From assembly GCF_009911645.1 (NCBI RefSeq), contig NZ_QWKI01000035.1:1-43641 (forward strand): a DNA stretch of 43,641 nt, in the 5' to 3' direction. The notes beneath the pieces are model-generated. The model was not told the DNA's origin. It worked only from the letters and a program-made list of their open reading frames with translations, and made no database searches. The position numbers were made by a program, and so were the translations under genes. Below are positions 9,030-16,826 of this stretch, one piece after another (the stretch's first letter is position 1; every line of letters starts with the position of its first letter). The DNA is from Pseudoflavonifractor sp. 60 (GTDB lineage Bacteria; Bacillota; Clostridia; Oscillospirales; Oscillospiraceae).

Positions 9030-9058
9030 ATAATAACCGCTTCCGGCAAAAAAATCAA
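9030..9058 (-). promoter_or_regulatory. Sigma-A type promoter of groESL
   Basis: On the minus strand TTGATT (9058-9053), a 17-bp spacer, and TATTAT (9035-9030) lie directly upstream of the CIRCE element. The -35 region overlaps the tail of the rtcB terminator. Confidence 0.7.
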
Positions 9059-9082
9059 CCCCTAAATTCAAAAAAATAGGGG
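9046..9082 (-). terminator. Probable rtcB terminator
   Basis: CCCCTA (9059-9064) pairs with TAGGGG (9077-9082) around an A/T-rich loop. On the minus strand it is followed by TTGATTTTTTT. It lies about 70 bp beyond the rtcB stop and abuts the groESL -35 box. Confidence 0.55.
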
Positions 9083-9125
9083 TCGGTTTGAAAGGATTTA
9101 CATTTCGTTCACAAAAAGACTTCTT

Positions 9126-9134
9126 GAGTGCTAA
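9126..9134. promoter_or_regulatory. Isolated CIRCE half-site
   Basis: GAGTGCTAA, identical to a CIRCE half, occurs 108 bp upstream of the full element and next to the rtcB stop codon. No partner half TTAGCACTC is present 9 bp to the left. It may be a relic or an auxiliary HrcA contact. Confidence 0.3.
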
Positions 9135-9151
9135 AAAATAGGGGCTTTTCC

Positions 9152-10360
9152 TCAATCTCCGTCCCCGGCCTTGAAGTTGTACACCGGGCGGATGATCTCC
9201 TCCACGCGGACGGTGGGGGAGATGTTGTCCAGAATGGCCTCCATAGGCTTGTAGGCCATGGGGCACTCGTCCAGGGTTGCGGCCCCCACAGAGGTGCTGT
9301 AGACGCCGTCCATCTCCTTCTTAAAGGCGGAGACGGTGAAGGAGGCCTTGGCGTCTGCGCGGCTCATCAGCCGTCCCGCCCCGTGGGGAGCGGAACAGTT
9401 CCAATCTTCGTTGCCCAGGCCGGTGCAGATCAGGGACCCGTCCCGCATGTTGATGGGAATCAGCAGCGTTTCCCCCGCCTTGGCGGACACTGCCCCCTTG
9501 CGCAGCACCATCTCCCGGGTGTCGATGTAGTTGTGGATGGTGGTGAACTCCTCCTCCGGGTGGAGCTTCATCCCCTTCACAATCTCGTCCGCCATCGCCT
9601 GCCGGTTCAAGGCGGCAAAGCGCTGGACGATCTCCATGTCGTGGAGGTAGTCGTCAAACAGCTCCCCCGAGACGTAGGCCAGCACCTTGGGCACCGGGGT
9701 CCGCTTGGTGGAGCGCAGCTTTTTCAGTTCCTTCTGGATGGATTTCTCTTTGCCCTGGGCCTTCAGCGCCGCAATCAGCTCCTGCTCCGTCTGGGGGTCG
9801 GAGCGGTTGAGCACCTGATAGCCCGCGTTCTGATACCAGTTGGCCACCTGAAGCCCCAGATGCCGGCTGCCTGAGTGGATAATCAAATACAGCCGCCCCT
9901 GACTGTCCCGGTCCACCTCGATAAAGTGGTTGCCGCCCCCCAGGGTCCCCACGCTCTTCTCGGCCCGGAGCAGGTCCATATGCCGGGCGCAGCGCAGCTC
10001 CTCCAGGTCGATTTTCCCGGCGTACCGGTGGGGCTTCTCCCGAATGGCAAAGCCGGAGGGAATCCTCTCCCGGATCACCTTGTCCAGCTTTTGCAGTTCC
10101 AGACGCTCCTCCCGCAGGCGGACCGTCTCCATGCCGCAGCCGATGTCAACCCCCACCAGGTTGGGGACCACCTTGTCGGTGATGGTCATGGTGGTGCCCA
10201 CGGTACAGCCCGCGCCGGCGTGAATGTCGGGCATCAGGCGGATGCGGCTGCCCTGGACAAACTCCTGATTGCACAGGGCGATGACCTGACCAATTGAGGC
10301 CTGGTCCACTACGTCTGTGAATATTTTTGCGGTATTATACTGTCCGGATACTTCCAGCAC
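9152..10360 (-). CDS. rtcB: RNA-splicing ligase RtcB
   Basis: About 402 residues of the RtcB family, a GTP- and Mn2+-dependent ligase that joins 2',3'-cyclic phosphate or 3'-phosphate RNA ends to 5'-OH ends and acts in tRNA and rRNA repair. Metal-binding and active-site segments are visible: MPDIHAGAGCTVG, GVDIGCGM, GTLGGGNHFIEV, IHSGSRHLG, and the guanylylated-histidine region SAPHGAGRLMSR. The frame extends to an ATG at 10375, but a GGAGGG ribosome binding site lies inside that extension and is well spaced for the GTG at 10360 (VLEVSGQYNTAKIF), where family members usually begin. There is no archease or RtcA in the window. It lies upstream of groES on the same strand and may be co-transcribed with the secreted protein gene before it. 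Confidence 0.93.
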   Translation of the reverse strand: MLEVSGQYNTAKIFTDVVDQASIGQVIALCNQEFVQGSRIRLMPDIHAGAGCTVGTTMTITDKVVPNLVGVDIGCGMETVRLREERLELQKLDKVIRERIPSGFAIREKPHRYAGKIDLEELRCARHMDLLRAEKSVGTLGGGNHFIEVDRDSQGRLYLIIHSGSRHLGLQVANWYQNAGYQVLNRSDPQTEQELIAALKAQGKEKSIQKELKKLRSTKRTPVPKVLAYVSGELFDDYLHDMEIVQRFAALNRQAMADEIVKGMKLHPEEEFTTIHNYIDTREMVLRKGAVSAKAGETLLIPINMRDGSLICTGLGNEDWNCSAPHGAGRLMSRADAKASFTVSAFKKEMDGVYSTSVGAATLDECPMAYKPMEAILDNISPTVRVEEIIRPVYNFKAGDGD

Positions 10361-10397
10361 CGGTTTTCCCTCCATTTCCTTGGGGTCTTGCCGGCAA

Positions 10398-10937
10398 TTA
10401 TCCTGTCTGCATCACGGAATAGCTGCCCCGGACCAGCAGCCTTACCGCGCCGGAGGCGGTGAGAGTCCGGTCGGCAATGGTAGCCATATACAGGTGATTT
10501 TTGGTGAGAGCGGTCCCGGCGATTACCGTTCCGCCAGAGGTCAGGTCGATGAGGGCGGGGCTGCTGTCGGCCTGGACGGTGACGCCCCCGACTCGGAGAA
10601 GGACCTCACAGCCCACGCCCAGGCCCATCACCTGGCCGTCGTTCAGCGACACCAGAGTGTAGCCCGCTGAGCTGACGCTTCCGCTGTTCCCCGCCTGCTG
10701 CTGGTACTGGCTGATCAGACTGGCAAAGGTCTGCTCCAGCTCCTTCTGGCGGGCAGCGGTCTTCTCCTCCACCTGCTTGACGATCTGGGGCATAGCGGTT
10801 TGATTTAAGTAGCTCAAGGTCACCAGCGGGTCATTCTGATCTCCGCCCTCCGCCAGTGCCGCCCCTGTGCCCAGCAGCACGGCGGACAGGGCCAGCGCCC
10901 CCAGGCGGATGGTCCAACGCTTGTCCAGCTTTTTCAT
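10398..10937 (-). CDS. Secreted hypothetical protein
   Basis: About 179 residues with an N-terminal signal peptide (KKLDKRWTIR, hydrophobic LGALALSAVLLGTGAALA, AxA-type cleavage). A helical, glutamine-rich segment follows (KQVEEKTAARQKELEQTFASLISQYQQQ, probable coiled coil). The C-terminal domain is glycine/valine-rich beta structure (GLGVGCEVLLRVGGVTV, LIDLTSGGTVIAGTAL). No family was recognised. The open frame begins at 10949, but a GGAGG site lies within the first codons and points to the ATG at 10937. It is 23 bp from the rtcB reading frame and could be co-transcribed with it. Export across the membrane is the only firm prediction. Confidence 0.7.
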   Translation of the reverse strand: MKKLDKRWTIRLGALALSAVLLGTGAALAEGGDQNDPLVTLSYLNQTAMPQIVKQVEEKTAARQKELEQTFASLISQYQQQAGNSGSVSSAGYTLVSLNDGQVMGLGVGCEVLLRVGGVTVQADSSPALIDLTSGGTVIAGTALTKNHLYMATIADRTLTASGAVRLLVRGSYSVMQTG

Positions 10938-10982
10938 GAAATCCTCCATTTCTTATGTAATATGTGGTATGCCAGGGACAGT

Positions 10983-11014
10983 AAAGAAGCCGGGGACGGC
11001 CCGCAGGCCGTCCC
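10983..11014 (-). terminator. Probable terminator after the mazF-like gene
   Basis: GGGACGGCC (10993-11001) pairs perfectly with GGCCGTCCC (11006-11014) around a 4-nt loop. On the minus strand it is followed by CGGCTTCTTTA, a weak T tract. It lies just after the toxin stop codon. Confidence 0.55.
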
Positions 11015-11021
11015 TGCATAT

Positions 11022-11393
11022 TCACACCATGGTCTCCGGGTGGAGGCCAAAGCTCACCGCAATGGCGGCGTCCACCTGCTTCATCACACTGTCGTCCAGA
11101 CGTCCCATCTTCTCCCGCAGGCGGCGTTTATCCAAAGTGCGCACCTGCTCCAGAAGGATGACCGACTCCTTGGGCAGGCCGCAGCTCAGGGGAGCCACCG
11201 AGATATGGGTCGGCAGCCGGGCCTTTCCCGTTTGGGAGGTAATAGCCGCGGCAATGACGGTGGGGCTGTGGCGGTTTCCGGTGTCGTTCTGCACGATGAG
11301 GACAGGGCGCACACCCCCCTGCTCACTGCCCACCACGGGGCTCAAATCGGCGTAGAAGATGTCGCCTCGTTTTACGCTGTTATCCAAGTACAC
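11022..11393 (-). CDS. ndoA: MazF/NdoA (PemK-like) endoribonuclease toxin
   Basis: A 123-residue PemK/MazF-fold protein, the sequence-specific mRNA interferase of type II toxin-antitoxin systems. Conserved elements are [30 protein letters not shown] (catalytic Arg region), PTVIAAAIT(S) with the catalytic Thr/Ser, LPTHISV, and [15 protein letters not shown]. Length and order match Bacillus NdoA (EndoA). The start is GTG at 11393 behind GGAG. In Bacillus the order is acpS-ydcC-alr-ndoAI-ndoA; here alr lies upstream on the same strand, but no antitoxin gene is visible in the 314-bp gap. An inverted repeat at 11420-11452 lies just upstream. The antitoxin could be lost, diverged or encoded elsewhere. 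Confidence 0.92.
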   Translation of the reverse strand: MYLDNSVKRGDIFYADLSPVVGSEQGGVRPVLIVQNDTGNRHSPTVIAAAITSQTGKARLPTHISVAPLSCGLPKESVILLEQVRTLDKRRLREKMGRLDDSVMKQVDAAIAVSFGLHPETMV

Positions 11394-11707
11394 TCACACT
11401 CCGCTGGAAGATAGCACCGCGTTACAGCCGGGCGGAACGCCTTTATGTAACGCTGTACTATGATTCTCCCACGGGGCGGCGGGCTTTATACCAGAAAGCA
11501 CGGAGTTTTTCTGGATTTCCATCTTCATCCAGCTGCCCATAACAGGCGGGGATCAAGGTGGGGTCGCTTCCGGAACGAAAATTTGAGCCGTCACATGACC
11601 ATCTGGCCCCGGCCCACTCCAACGCCCGCCGCGCCCTGCTGCCCAGGGACTGGCCGCCCCTCGCTCCAACTCATTCTATGTCGGGACAGGCCGGGCGGTC
11701 ACGGGAT
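11394..11707. other. Gap between alr and mazF, no gene found
   Basis: Both strands were read. The longest minus-strand frame starting at ATG here gives only about 48 residues with no ribbon-helix-helix character. No MazE/NdoAI-like sequence was found. The gap holds the inverted repeat at 11420-11452 and otherwise nothing recognised. Confidence 0.6.
11420..11452. promoter_or_regulatory. Inverted repeat upstream of the mazF-like gene
   Basis: CGTTACA (11420-11426) and TGTAACG (11446-11452) form a perfect 7-bp dyad with a 19-bp spacer, centred about 43 bp before the GTG start. It could be an operator for autoregulation or a leader hairpin. This is inference from position only. Confidence 0.35.
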
Positions 11708-12838
11708 TCAGCGTTCCGAATCTGGGGCCTCTTTTTCCAAATAAATACGGGGGACCCGGGGGGAGACGCGGCAGAGCAGTTCGTAGACGATGGTGCCGTC
11801 CAGCGCCGCCGCCCGCTCAGTGAGGCCGGGACCGTAGACGTTGGCCGTGTCGCCGGGCTGTACGCTGTCCAGATGGGTCACGTCCACCATGCACATGTCC
11901 ATGCACACCCGCCCCAGGATGGGACAGGGGGTATTGTGAATGAGCACGTCCATCCGATTGGACAGGGAGCGGGGGAAGCCGTCCCCGTAGCCGATGGGCA
12001 GTACGGCGATTTTGGAGTCCCGCTCCAGGGCAGCGGTGCAGCCGTAGCTGATGCAGGACCCGGCGGGCAGGTCCCGGACAGCGGCGATCCGGCTCTTCAC
12101 CGACATCACCGGCTTGAGGCCGATGTTCTCCATAGAGGGGTCTGGCATCCAGCCGTACAGGGCAATGCCGGGGCGTATCATGCCCAGATGGGTACAGGGA
12201 TAGTTTAACACGGCGGCGCTGGCGGCGCAATGGTTAATTTTAAAAGCCAGGCCTTCCTCGTGATACAGCTCATTGATGGTACACACGAAGGCGTCATCCT
12301 GTTGTCTGGTATATACCGGGTCGCCGTCCGCGTTGGCGAAGTGGGTAAAAATGCCCTCCGCCTCCAGGCCGGGCAGGGCGCACAGGGTTTTGATCTCCTC
12401 CTTGAGGGCAGGGCCCACAAAGCCCAGCCGGCCCATGCCGGTGTCCAGCTTTACGTGGATCTTCAGCCTCTTTCCGGCGGCCACGGCGGCGGCGGACAGG
12501 GCTCTGCCCGTCTCCAGGTCGCCCACCGTCTGGGTCACGTCGTAAGCCAGCAGCTCCCCCGCCAGCTCCACCGGGGTCTGGCCCAGGCACAAAATGGGCA
12601 GAGAGATGCCCGCCTGGCGCAGCTCCACCGCCTCGTCCAGACAGGCCACCGCCAGCATATCCGCCCCCAGGCGCTCCAGCTTCCGCCCTACCTGCACCGC
12701 CCCGTGGCCGTAGGCGTTAGATTTTACGACCCCCAGGAATTTTGCCCCGGGAGCCAGGGAGCGCAGCAGGCGGTAGTTGTGGGCCAGGGCGTCCAGGTCG
12801 ATCTCCGCCCAGGTGCGGACCATTCTTCTGTCTGTCAT
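11708..12838 (-). CDS. alr: Alanine racemase
   Basis: A 376-residue PLP-dependent alanine racemase that interconverts L- and D-alanine for peptidoglycan and, in spore formers, for control of germination by alanine. The PLP lysine is K39 in VVKSNAYGHG (usually KANAYGHG). The second catalytic base lies near the C-terminal-domain segment ISYGCTAALERDSKIAVL, with PIGYGDGFPR following. The substrate-site segment ILGRVCMDMCMVDVT is intact. The length is normal. An ATG with a GAGG site lies at 12838. It is 42 bp downstream of a LolA-like lipoprotein gene, which is the YdcC-Alr arrangement of Bacillus and the GerS-Alr2 arrangement of Clostridioides difficile. Confidence 0.97.
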   Translation of the reverse strand: MTDRRMVRTWAEIDLDALAHNYRLLRSLAPGAKFLGVVKSNAYGHGAVQVGRKLERLGADMLAVACLDEAVELRQAGISLPILCLGQTPVELAGELLAYDVTQTVGDLETGRALSAAAVAAGKRLKIHVKLDTGMGRLGFVGPALKEEIKTLCALPGLEAEGIFTHFANADGDPVYTRQQDDAFVCTINELYHEEGLAFKINHCAASAAVLNYPCTHLGMIRPGIALYGWMPDPSMENIGLKPVMSVKSRIAAVRDLPAGSCISYGCTAALERDSKIAVLPIGYGDGFPRSLSNRMDVLIHNTPCPILGRVCMDMCMVDVTHLDSVQPGDTANVYGPGLTERAAALDGTIVYELLCRVSPRVPRIYLEKEAPDSER

Positions 12839-12880
12839 AGGTATTGCCTCTTTTGCATTCGATTTTGTGCAGGGGAGCCC

Positions 12881-13462
12881 CTACGAAATGGTAAAATTGG
12901 AAAATTCACACAGGATGGCCCGGAAGCCGTCCACGCTAATTTCACCCCGGACCAGAGTGTGGGCGGCGGCGTCGAACCACAGCGCCGTCTCGGTGCCCTG
13001 GCCGGGAGAGCCGGTGGGGTCGCCGCAGTCAACCCGGAGCAGAGCGCCCTCCTCCTCCAGAGCGCAGGCGGTGATGTAGCCGGAGCGGGCGGCCTCCAGC
13101 AGGGCAGGGAGGGCGGACACCGGGGTTAAGCCGCTGCTGTCCAAGGCGCCGGTCTCCACCGCTGTGCCGTCAAACTCCAGAAAGCTGTCCTCCCCGGTGA
13201 TTCGGCCGGTGAGCCCCGCCACCGTCTCCGGTGCGGAGAGAGTCAGCACCGTATCCTCCCCGCTGACCGAGACCTCCATCTCATATTGATACACCCGCTG
13301 GCCGTAGTCGGCGGTAATCGCGGCGTGGGCGGCGCAGTTTTCCATAGCCAGGTATTCCCCGCGGATGGTCAGGGCCAGCTCCTCTCCCTCGCTCACTCCC
13401 GCCTCGCCGCAGCCGGTGAGGAGAAGGGTCATCATTAGTACGCAAAACAGCCGTCTGCGCAC
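12881..13462 (-). CDS. YdcC/GerS-like LolA-fold lipoprotein
   Basis: A 193-residue lipoprotein (RRRLFCVLMMTLLLTGC, lipidated Cys at about residue 18). The mature part is beta-rich and fits a LolA/LolB-type fold: LALTIRGEYLAMENC, YQYEMEVSVSGEDTVLTL, GRITGEDSFLEFDG, then TALWFDAAAHTLVRGEISVDGF. The assignment rests mainly on context. In Bacillus the sporulation lipoprotein YdcC, and in C. difficile the germination lipoprotein GerS (which works with the amidase CwlD on cortex), are both encoded next to an alanine racemase gene. The start is GTG at 13462 behind CTGGAGG, 19 bp after nnr. It is probably co-transcribed with nnr and alr. A sporulation or germination role is likely but not proven. Confidence 0.65.
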   Translation of the reverse strand: MRRRLFCVLMMTLLLTGCGEAGVSEGEELALTIRGEYLAMENCAAHAAITADYGQRVYQYEMEVSVSGEDTVLTLSAPETVAGLTGRITGEDSFLEFDGTAVETGALDSSGLTPVSALPALLEAARSGYITACALEEEGALLRVDCGDPTGSPGQGTETALWFDAAAHTLVRGEISVDGFRAILCEFSNFTIS

Positions 13463-13481
13463 AGTGTTACCTCCAGTTGAT

Positions 13482-15188
13482 TTAGTCCGACCACTGCCCC
13501 AGGGTGTTCGGCAGCGCCTCGATCAGGTCGGTGGGCAGCATGGCGTACTCCCCCAGCGTTTGGGCGCACAGGTCCCCCGCCGCCCCGTGGTAAAAGACGG
13601 CGTCCGCCATCAGCTCCAGGGCGTTGTCCCCCTTCCAGCGCAGGTGCTTCTGCCCCAGCAGGGCGGCGATCATTCCCGCCAGCACGTCCCCGGAACCCCC
13701 CTTGGCCATACCGGGGTTGCCGGTGGTGTTGATATAGGCGGAGCCGTCGGGGGCGGCGGTGACCGTCCCCGGACCCTTGAGCACCAGGACACAGCCGTGT
13801 TCCCTGGCAAAGTCCCGGGCAGCGGTGAGGCGGTCCTGGATGGGCAGGGGACAGCCGGTTAGCCGGGAAAACTCCCCCTCGTGGGGGGTGAGCACCGTCA
13901 GCGCCCTCCGCCTGTCCAGTACATCTATATGCCCCGACAGAGCGTTTATGCCATCGGCGTCCAGCACCACGGGGATGTCCAGCTCCTCCAGCAGGGACAG
14001 CACCAGTGCCTGCGTCTCCGGGGCTCTCCCAAGGCCGGGACCGATTACCGCAATATCGCAGCTCTTTGCCTTCTCCAGAATCAGGGAAGCATCCTCCGGC
14101 AGGGGGAAGGGCATGGCCTCGTCGCATTTTACCGCGATAATGGGGTAGATGTCTCGGGGGACCCCTAAGTACACCAGCCCCGCGCCGGTGCGCAGAGCGG
14201 CCCTTGCCGCCAGAACAGGGGCGCCGGTGAAGCCCTCGCTTCCGGCTAAAATGAAAAGTTTTCCAAAATCCCCCTTGTGGGCGCTGCGGGGGCGGCGGAG
14301 CAGGCCGATGTTGGGATGGTCCATCGTCTCCAGCCGCTGGCCCTCCCGGTACAGCCAGTGCATCGCCTCACCGGGGATGCCGATGTCCGCCGTGCGCACC
14401 TCCCCGGCCCGGGCGGCCCCCTCTCCCACGAACAGCCCCGGCTTGGGCAGGGTGAAGGTGACGGTCATTTTGGCCTGGACCGCCTCCCCCAGGATCTCCC
14501 CCGTGTCGGCGTTGACCCCGGAGGGGATATCGCAGGAGACCACCGGGCAGCGATGGCCGCTCTGCATCTGAAGAACGGCGGTGCGGAAGACCCCCTCCAC
14601 CGGACGCCTCAGCCCAATGCCGAAGAGGGCGTCCACCATACAGTCGCAGGTGGACAGCCACATCAGGAGCTTCTGCTGCTCAAAATCCATGGTGGCCTCC
14701 AGGGTCTTGCGGCTGGTCATGTCCACCAGGAAGTCCTCCAGACGGCCCCCGGCGGCCAGCAGCTTTTCCTCCATGGCCCGCTCGTCGGGGGTCATTTTAG
14801 TCCGGTCCCCTACGAAGAATGCCCGGACATAACAGCCCCCCTTTTCCATCAGCAGGCGGGCGCAGGCTACCCCGTCCCCGCCGTTGTTGCCCGGGCCGCA
14901 GAAGACGGCAACCCGGGGAGTTGGGTCGGTGTTTTTGGACTCCACAATCTCCCGTATCTCGTCCACCTGACGCTGTTCCTCACCGGTGGGCGGTGTGCCG
15001 TCTTTTTTATGATGGATGATTACGCCGAAGGAGGAGGCGCAGATTGACTTGTCCGGCTGAATCAGCTCCCAGACCGCGTCCGCAACGGCCTGGGCGGCGT
15101 GTTCCATCAGTTCCAGGGAGGGCACGCCACAGTCCTCAATGGCCCGGCGGTCCAGCTCCTTCATCTGCGCGGCGGTGGCTAACTGCAT
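13482..15188 (-). CDS. nnr: Bifunctional NAD(P)H-hydrate repair enzyme Nnr
   Basis: A 568-residue fusion of the YjeF_N epimerase and the C-terminal ADP/ATP-dependent dehydratase. Together they restore R- and S-hydrated NADH and NADPH. The epimerase part has the FCGPGNNGGDG loop and SCDIPSGVNADTG. The dehydratase part has HKGDFGKLFILAGS, the ribokinase-like VVLDADGINAL, LTPHEGEFSRL, and the Walker-like NPGMAKGGSGDVLAG. A charged insertion of about 45 residues (roughly 45-90) separates the first helix from the first nucleotide-binding strand, which is longer than usual. A TTG at 15191 is in frame, but the ATG at 15188 has an AGGAGG site 7 nt upstream. In Bacillus acpS takes the place next to ydcC-alr; many clostridia have nnr here. 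Confidence 0.95.
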   Translation of the reverse strand: MQLATAAQMKELDRRAIEDCGVPSLELMEHAAQAVADAVWELIQPDKSICASSFGVIIHHKKDGTPPTGEEQRQVDEIREIVESKNTDPTPRVAVFCGPGNNGGDGVACARLLMEKGGCYVRAFFVGDRTKMTPDERAMEEKLLAAGGRLEDFLVDMTSRKTLEATMDFEQQKLLMWLSTCDCMVDALFGIGLRRPVEGVFRTAVLQMQSGHRCPVVSCDIPSGVNADTGEILGEAVQAKMTVTFTLPKPGLFVGEGAARAGEVRTADIGIPGEAMHWLYREGQRLETMDHPNIGLLRRPRSAHKGDFGKLFILAGSEGFTGAPVLAARAALRTGAGLVYLGVPRDIYPIIAVKCDEAMPFPLPEDASLILEKAKSCDIAVIGPGLGRAPETQALVLSLLEELDIPVVLDADGINALSGHIDVLDRRRALTVLTPHEGEFSRLTGCPLPIQDRLTAARDFAREHGCVLVLKGPGTVTAAPDGSAYINTTGNPGMAKGGSGDVLAGMIAALLGQKHLRWKGDNALELMADAVFYHGAAGDLCAQTLGEYAMLPTDLIEALPNTLGQWSD

Positions 15189-15200
15189 CAAAATTCCTCC

Positions 15201-15647
15201 TTACTCCGGCATATGGCGGTAACGGCCCAACCCCAAGGCGTCGAACTCGTCCTCTCCCGGCCGGTGCCAGACACCGATTGCCCGCAGCAGACAGTTCACG
15301 GTCCCTTCGCCCTCCACTGGTCCCTGGATGATAAGGCCTCGTTCCAACAGAACCCCGGCCTGGGTCCCATAGCCCCCGGCGTAGTCAGTCTCAATGTAGG
15401 CAAGCGGTCCGGGCCAAGCGCTCCCCTCCAACGCCCAGCGGATGGCGGAGGTAAACAGCGTCAGGGGTGACGGCTCCTCCCGGTCGGGCTCGTCAAAGAG
15501 CTCAGTAATGTCGTCAAAGAGGGCGTCGGTGAGAAAAACCAGCCCGCAGTCCTGGGGCAGGTCCACAATCTCCGCCCGCACCCAGCAGTCCGCAAAGACC
15601 TGGACGGCCTCCCGCTTGCCAATAACGGCCTGAATCTGGTGGCCCAT
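15201..15647 (-). CDS. Hypothetical protein coupled to SufB
   Basis: A 148-residue soluble protein. The open frame extends further upstream, but that part is a shadow of the SufB gene. The real start is the ATG at 15647, which overlaps the sufB stop codon (TAATG), so translation is coupled. It is acidic, with segments LPQDCGLVFLTDALFDDI, LAYIETDYAGGYGTQAGVL and a C-terminal DEFDALGLGRYRHMPE. I recall unnamed conserved proteins with that ending but know no function. There is no signal peptide or membrane helix. It ends 13 bp before nnr begins, so it may also be co-transcribed with nnr. A role connected with Fe-S assembly is suggested only by the overlap. Confidence 0.7.
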   Translation of the reverse strand: MGHQIQAVIGKREAVQVFADCWVRAEIVDLPQDCGLVFLTDALFDDITELFDEPDREEPSPLTLFTSAIRWALEGSAWPGPLAYIETDYAGGYGTQAGVLLERGLIIQGPVEGEGTVNCLLRAIGVWHRPGEDEFDALGLGRYRHMPE

Positions 15648-16564
15648 TACTTCAAAAATCCGTTGACGATCTGCTCCTCGGCCTCCTTCTCGGTGAGGCC
15701 CAGGGTCATCAGCTTGGTGAGCTGCTCCCCGGCGATTTTGCCGATGGCGGCCTCGTGGACCAGCTGGGCGTCCAGGCAGTTGGCGGTGACCTCGGGGATG
15801 GCGGAGACCACACCCTCGTCCATAATGATGGCGTCGCACTCGGAGTGGCCGTAGCAGGCGGCGTTGCCGTTGATGCGGGCCAGGAAGATCTGTTTGGACT
15901 GGTCCCGGGCCACCGAGCGGGAGATGACGTTGGTGTGACAGCCCTCCCCGTCCAGGTCCACGGTGAAGTCAGACTTGGCCAGCTGCTTCCCATGGGTCAT
16001 CACCTTCTCCTTGATAATCAAGGTGGAGTTGGGGCCCAGTTTGGCGGTAGTGGTGCGGACGGTTGAGTCAACCCCCTTGATCTGGGTCGTCTCCATCTCC
16101 ATATAGCTGCCCTCGTCCAGCTCCACCACGGTGGTGGGATTCATAATATTCTCGCCGGAGCCGTCCCCCTCGCCGTAGTGCTTTTCCACATAGCGGACCC
16201 GGGCGTTTCTGCCCACGTGGAAGGTGTGGATGCCCGAGTGCTCCGAGTCCTGGACCCCGCAGTTGTGAATGCCGCAGCCGGCCACAATGGTCACGTCGCT
16301 GTCCTCGCCGATGAAAAAGTCGTTGTACACCATATCGTGCAGGCCGCTCATACTCAGCACAACCGGGATGTGGACCGACTCGTTCCGGGTCCCCGGCTTG
16401 ATGATAATGTCAATGCCGTCCTTGTCGGTTTTGGTGATAATGTCGATGTTGGCGGTGGTGTTCCGGCCCGCCTTCTGGCCGTTGGCCCGAATGTTGTAGG
16501 CCCCTTCGGGGACCTGATGGAGTCCGGCCACCTGCTCCAGTAAGCTCTTCTGAATTGCGTCCAT
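15647..16564 (-). CDS. sufB: SufB/SufD family Fe-S scaffold (SmsB-type)
   Basis: A 305-residue member of the SufB/SufD family, shorter than Escherichia coli SufB (about 495) because it lacks the long N-terminal region. It keeps the right-handed beta-helix core (HNCGVQDSEHSGIHTFHVG, VRYVEKHYGEGDGSGENIMNP, MEMETTQIKGVDST) and the C-terminal helical part that binds SufC (HEAAIGKIAGEQLTKLMTLGLTEKEAEEQIVNGFLK). This compact form, paired only with SufC, is the minimal SufBC (SmsCB) Fe-S assembly system found in archaea and anaerobic clostridia. An AAAGGAG site precedes the ATG. The sufC gene lies 262 bp upstream on the same strand. No cysteine desulfurase or SufU/IscU gene is in the window. Confidence 0.9.
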   Translation of the reverse strand: MDAIQKSLLEQVAGLHQVPEGAYNIRANGQKAGRNTTANIDIITKTDKDGIDIIIKPGTRNESVHIPVVLSMSGLHDMVYNDFFIGEDSDVTIVAGCGIHNCGVQDSEHSGIHTFHVGRNARVRYVEKHYGEGDGSGENIMNPTTVVELDEGSYMEMETTQIKGVDSTVRTTTAKLGPNSTLIIKEKVMTHGKQLAKSDFTVDLDGEGCHTNVISRSVARDQSKQIFLARINGNAACYGHSECDAIIMDEGVVSAIPEVTANCLDAQLVHEAAIGKIAGEQLTKLMTLGLTEKEAEEQIVNGFLK

Positions 16565-16780
16565 CTGTATATTCTCCTTTATTTTTCTTCTCCTTCTTGT
16601 GAAAAAGAGAAGCAGAAAGAACTTCCCCTGGGCCGCGCCAGCCGCCAGAGACCTCCGGCACTCCGCACGGTTACGGGGACTTGCTGATTACACATATGTT
16701 AAAACAATACCAATCTCCGTTACCGGGTGGAGCACCTGCGAAATTGCAAATCTGTCAGAGCGAGGAAAAAGTTTCTTTTG

Positions 16781-16806
16781 CTTCTTTTCTTTTCAAAGAA
16801 AAGAAG
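16781..16806. repeat. A/T-rich perfect hairpin after sufC
   Basis: CTTCTTTTCTTT (16781-16792) pairs with AAAGAAAAGAAG (16795-16806) as a 12-bp near-loopless palindrome inside the 262-bp sufC-sufB gap. On the minus strand it is followed by a T-containing tract, so it may attenuate transcription between sufC and sufB. Its pyrimidine-rich make-up differs from its surroundings and it may be a dispersed intergenic element. The rest of the gap holds nothing recognised. Confidence 0.45.
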
Positions 16807-16826
16807 GCCCGCCCGGCGAGGGCAGA

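Noticed and set aside
11460-11744. Plus-strand ORFs in the alr-mazF gap as antitoxin
   Set aside because: No ribbon-helix-helix or AbrB pattern, no ribosome binding site in place, and the wrong strand for the operon.
15648-15839. Upstream half of the 212-codon frame ending at 15201
   Set aside because: It is an Arg/Gly/Pro-rich shadow of sufB; the real gene begins at the TAATG overlap at 15647.
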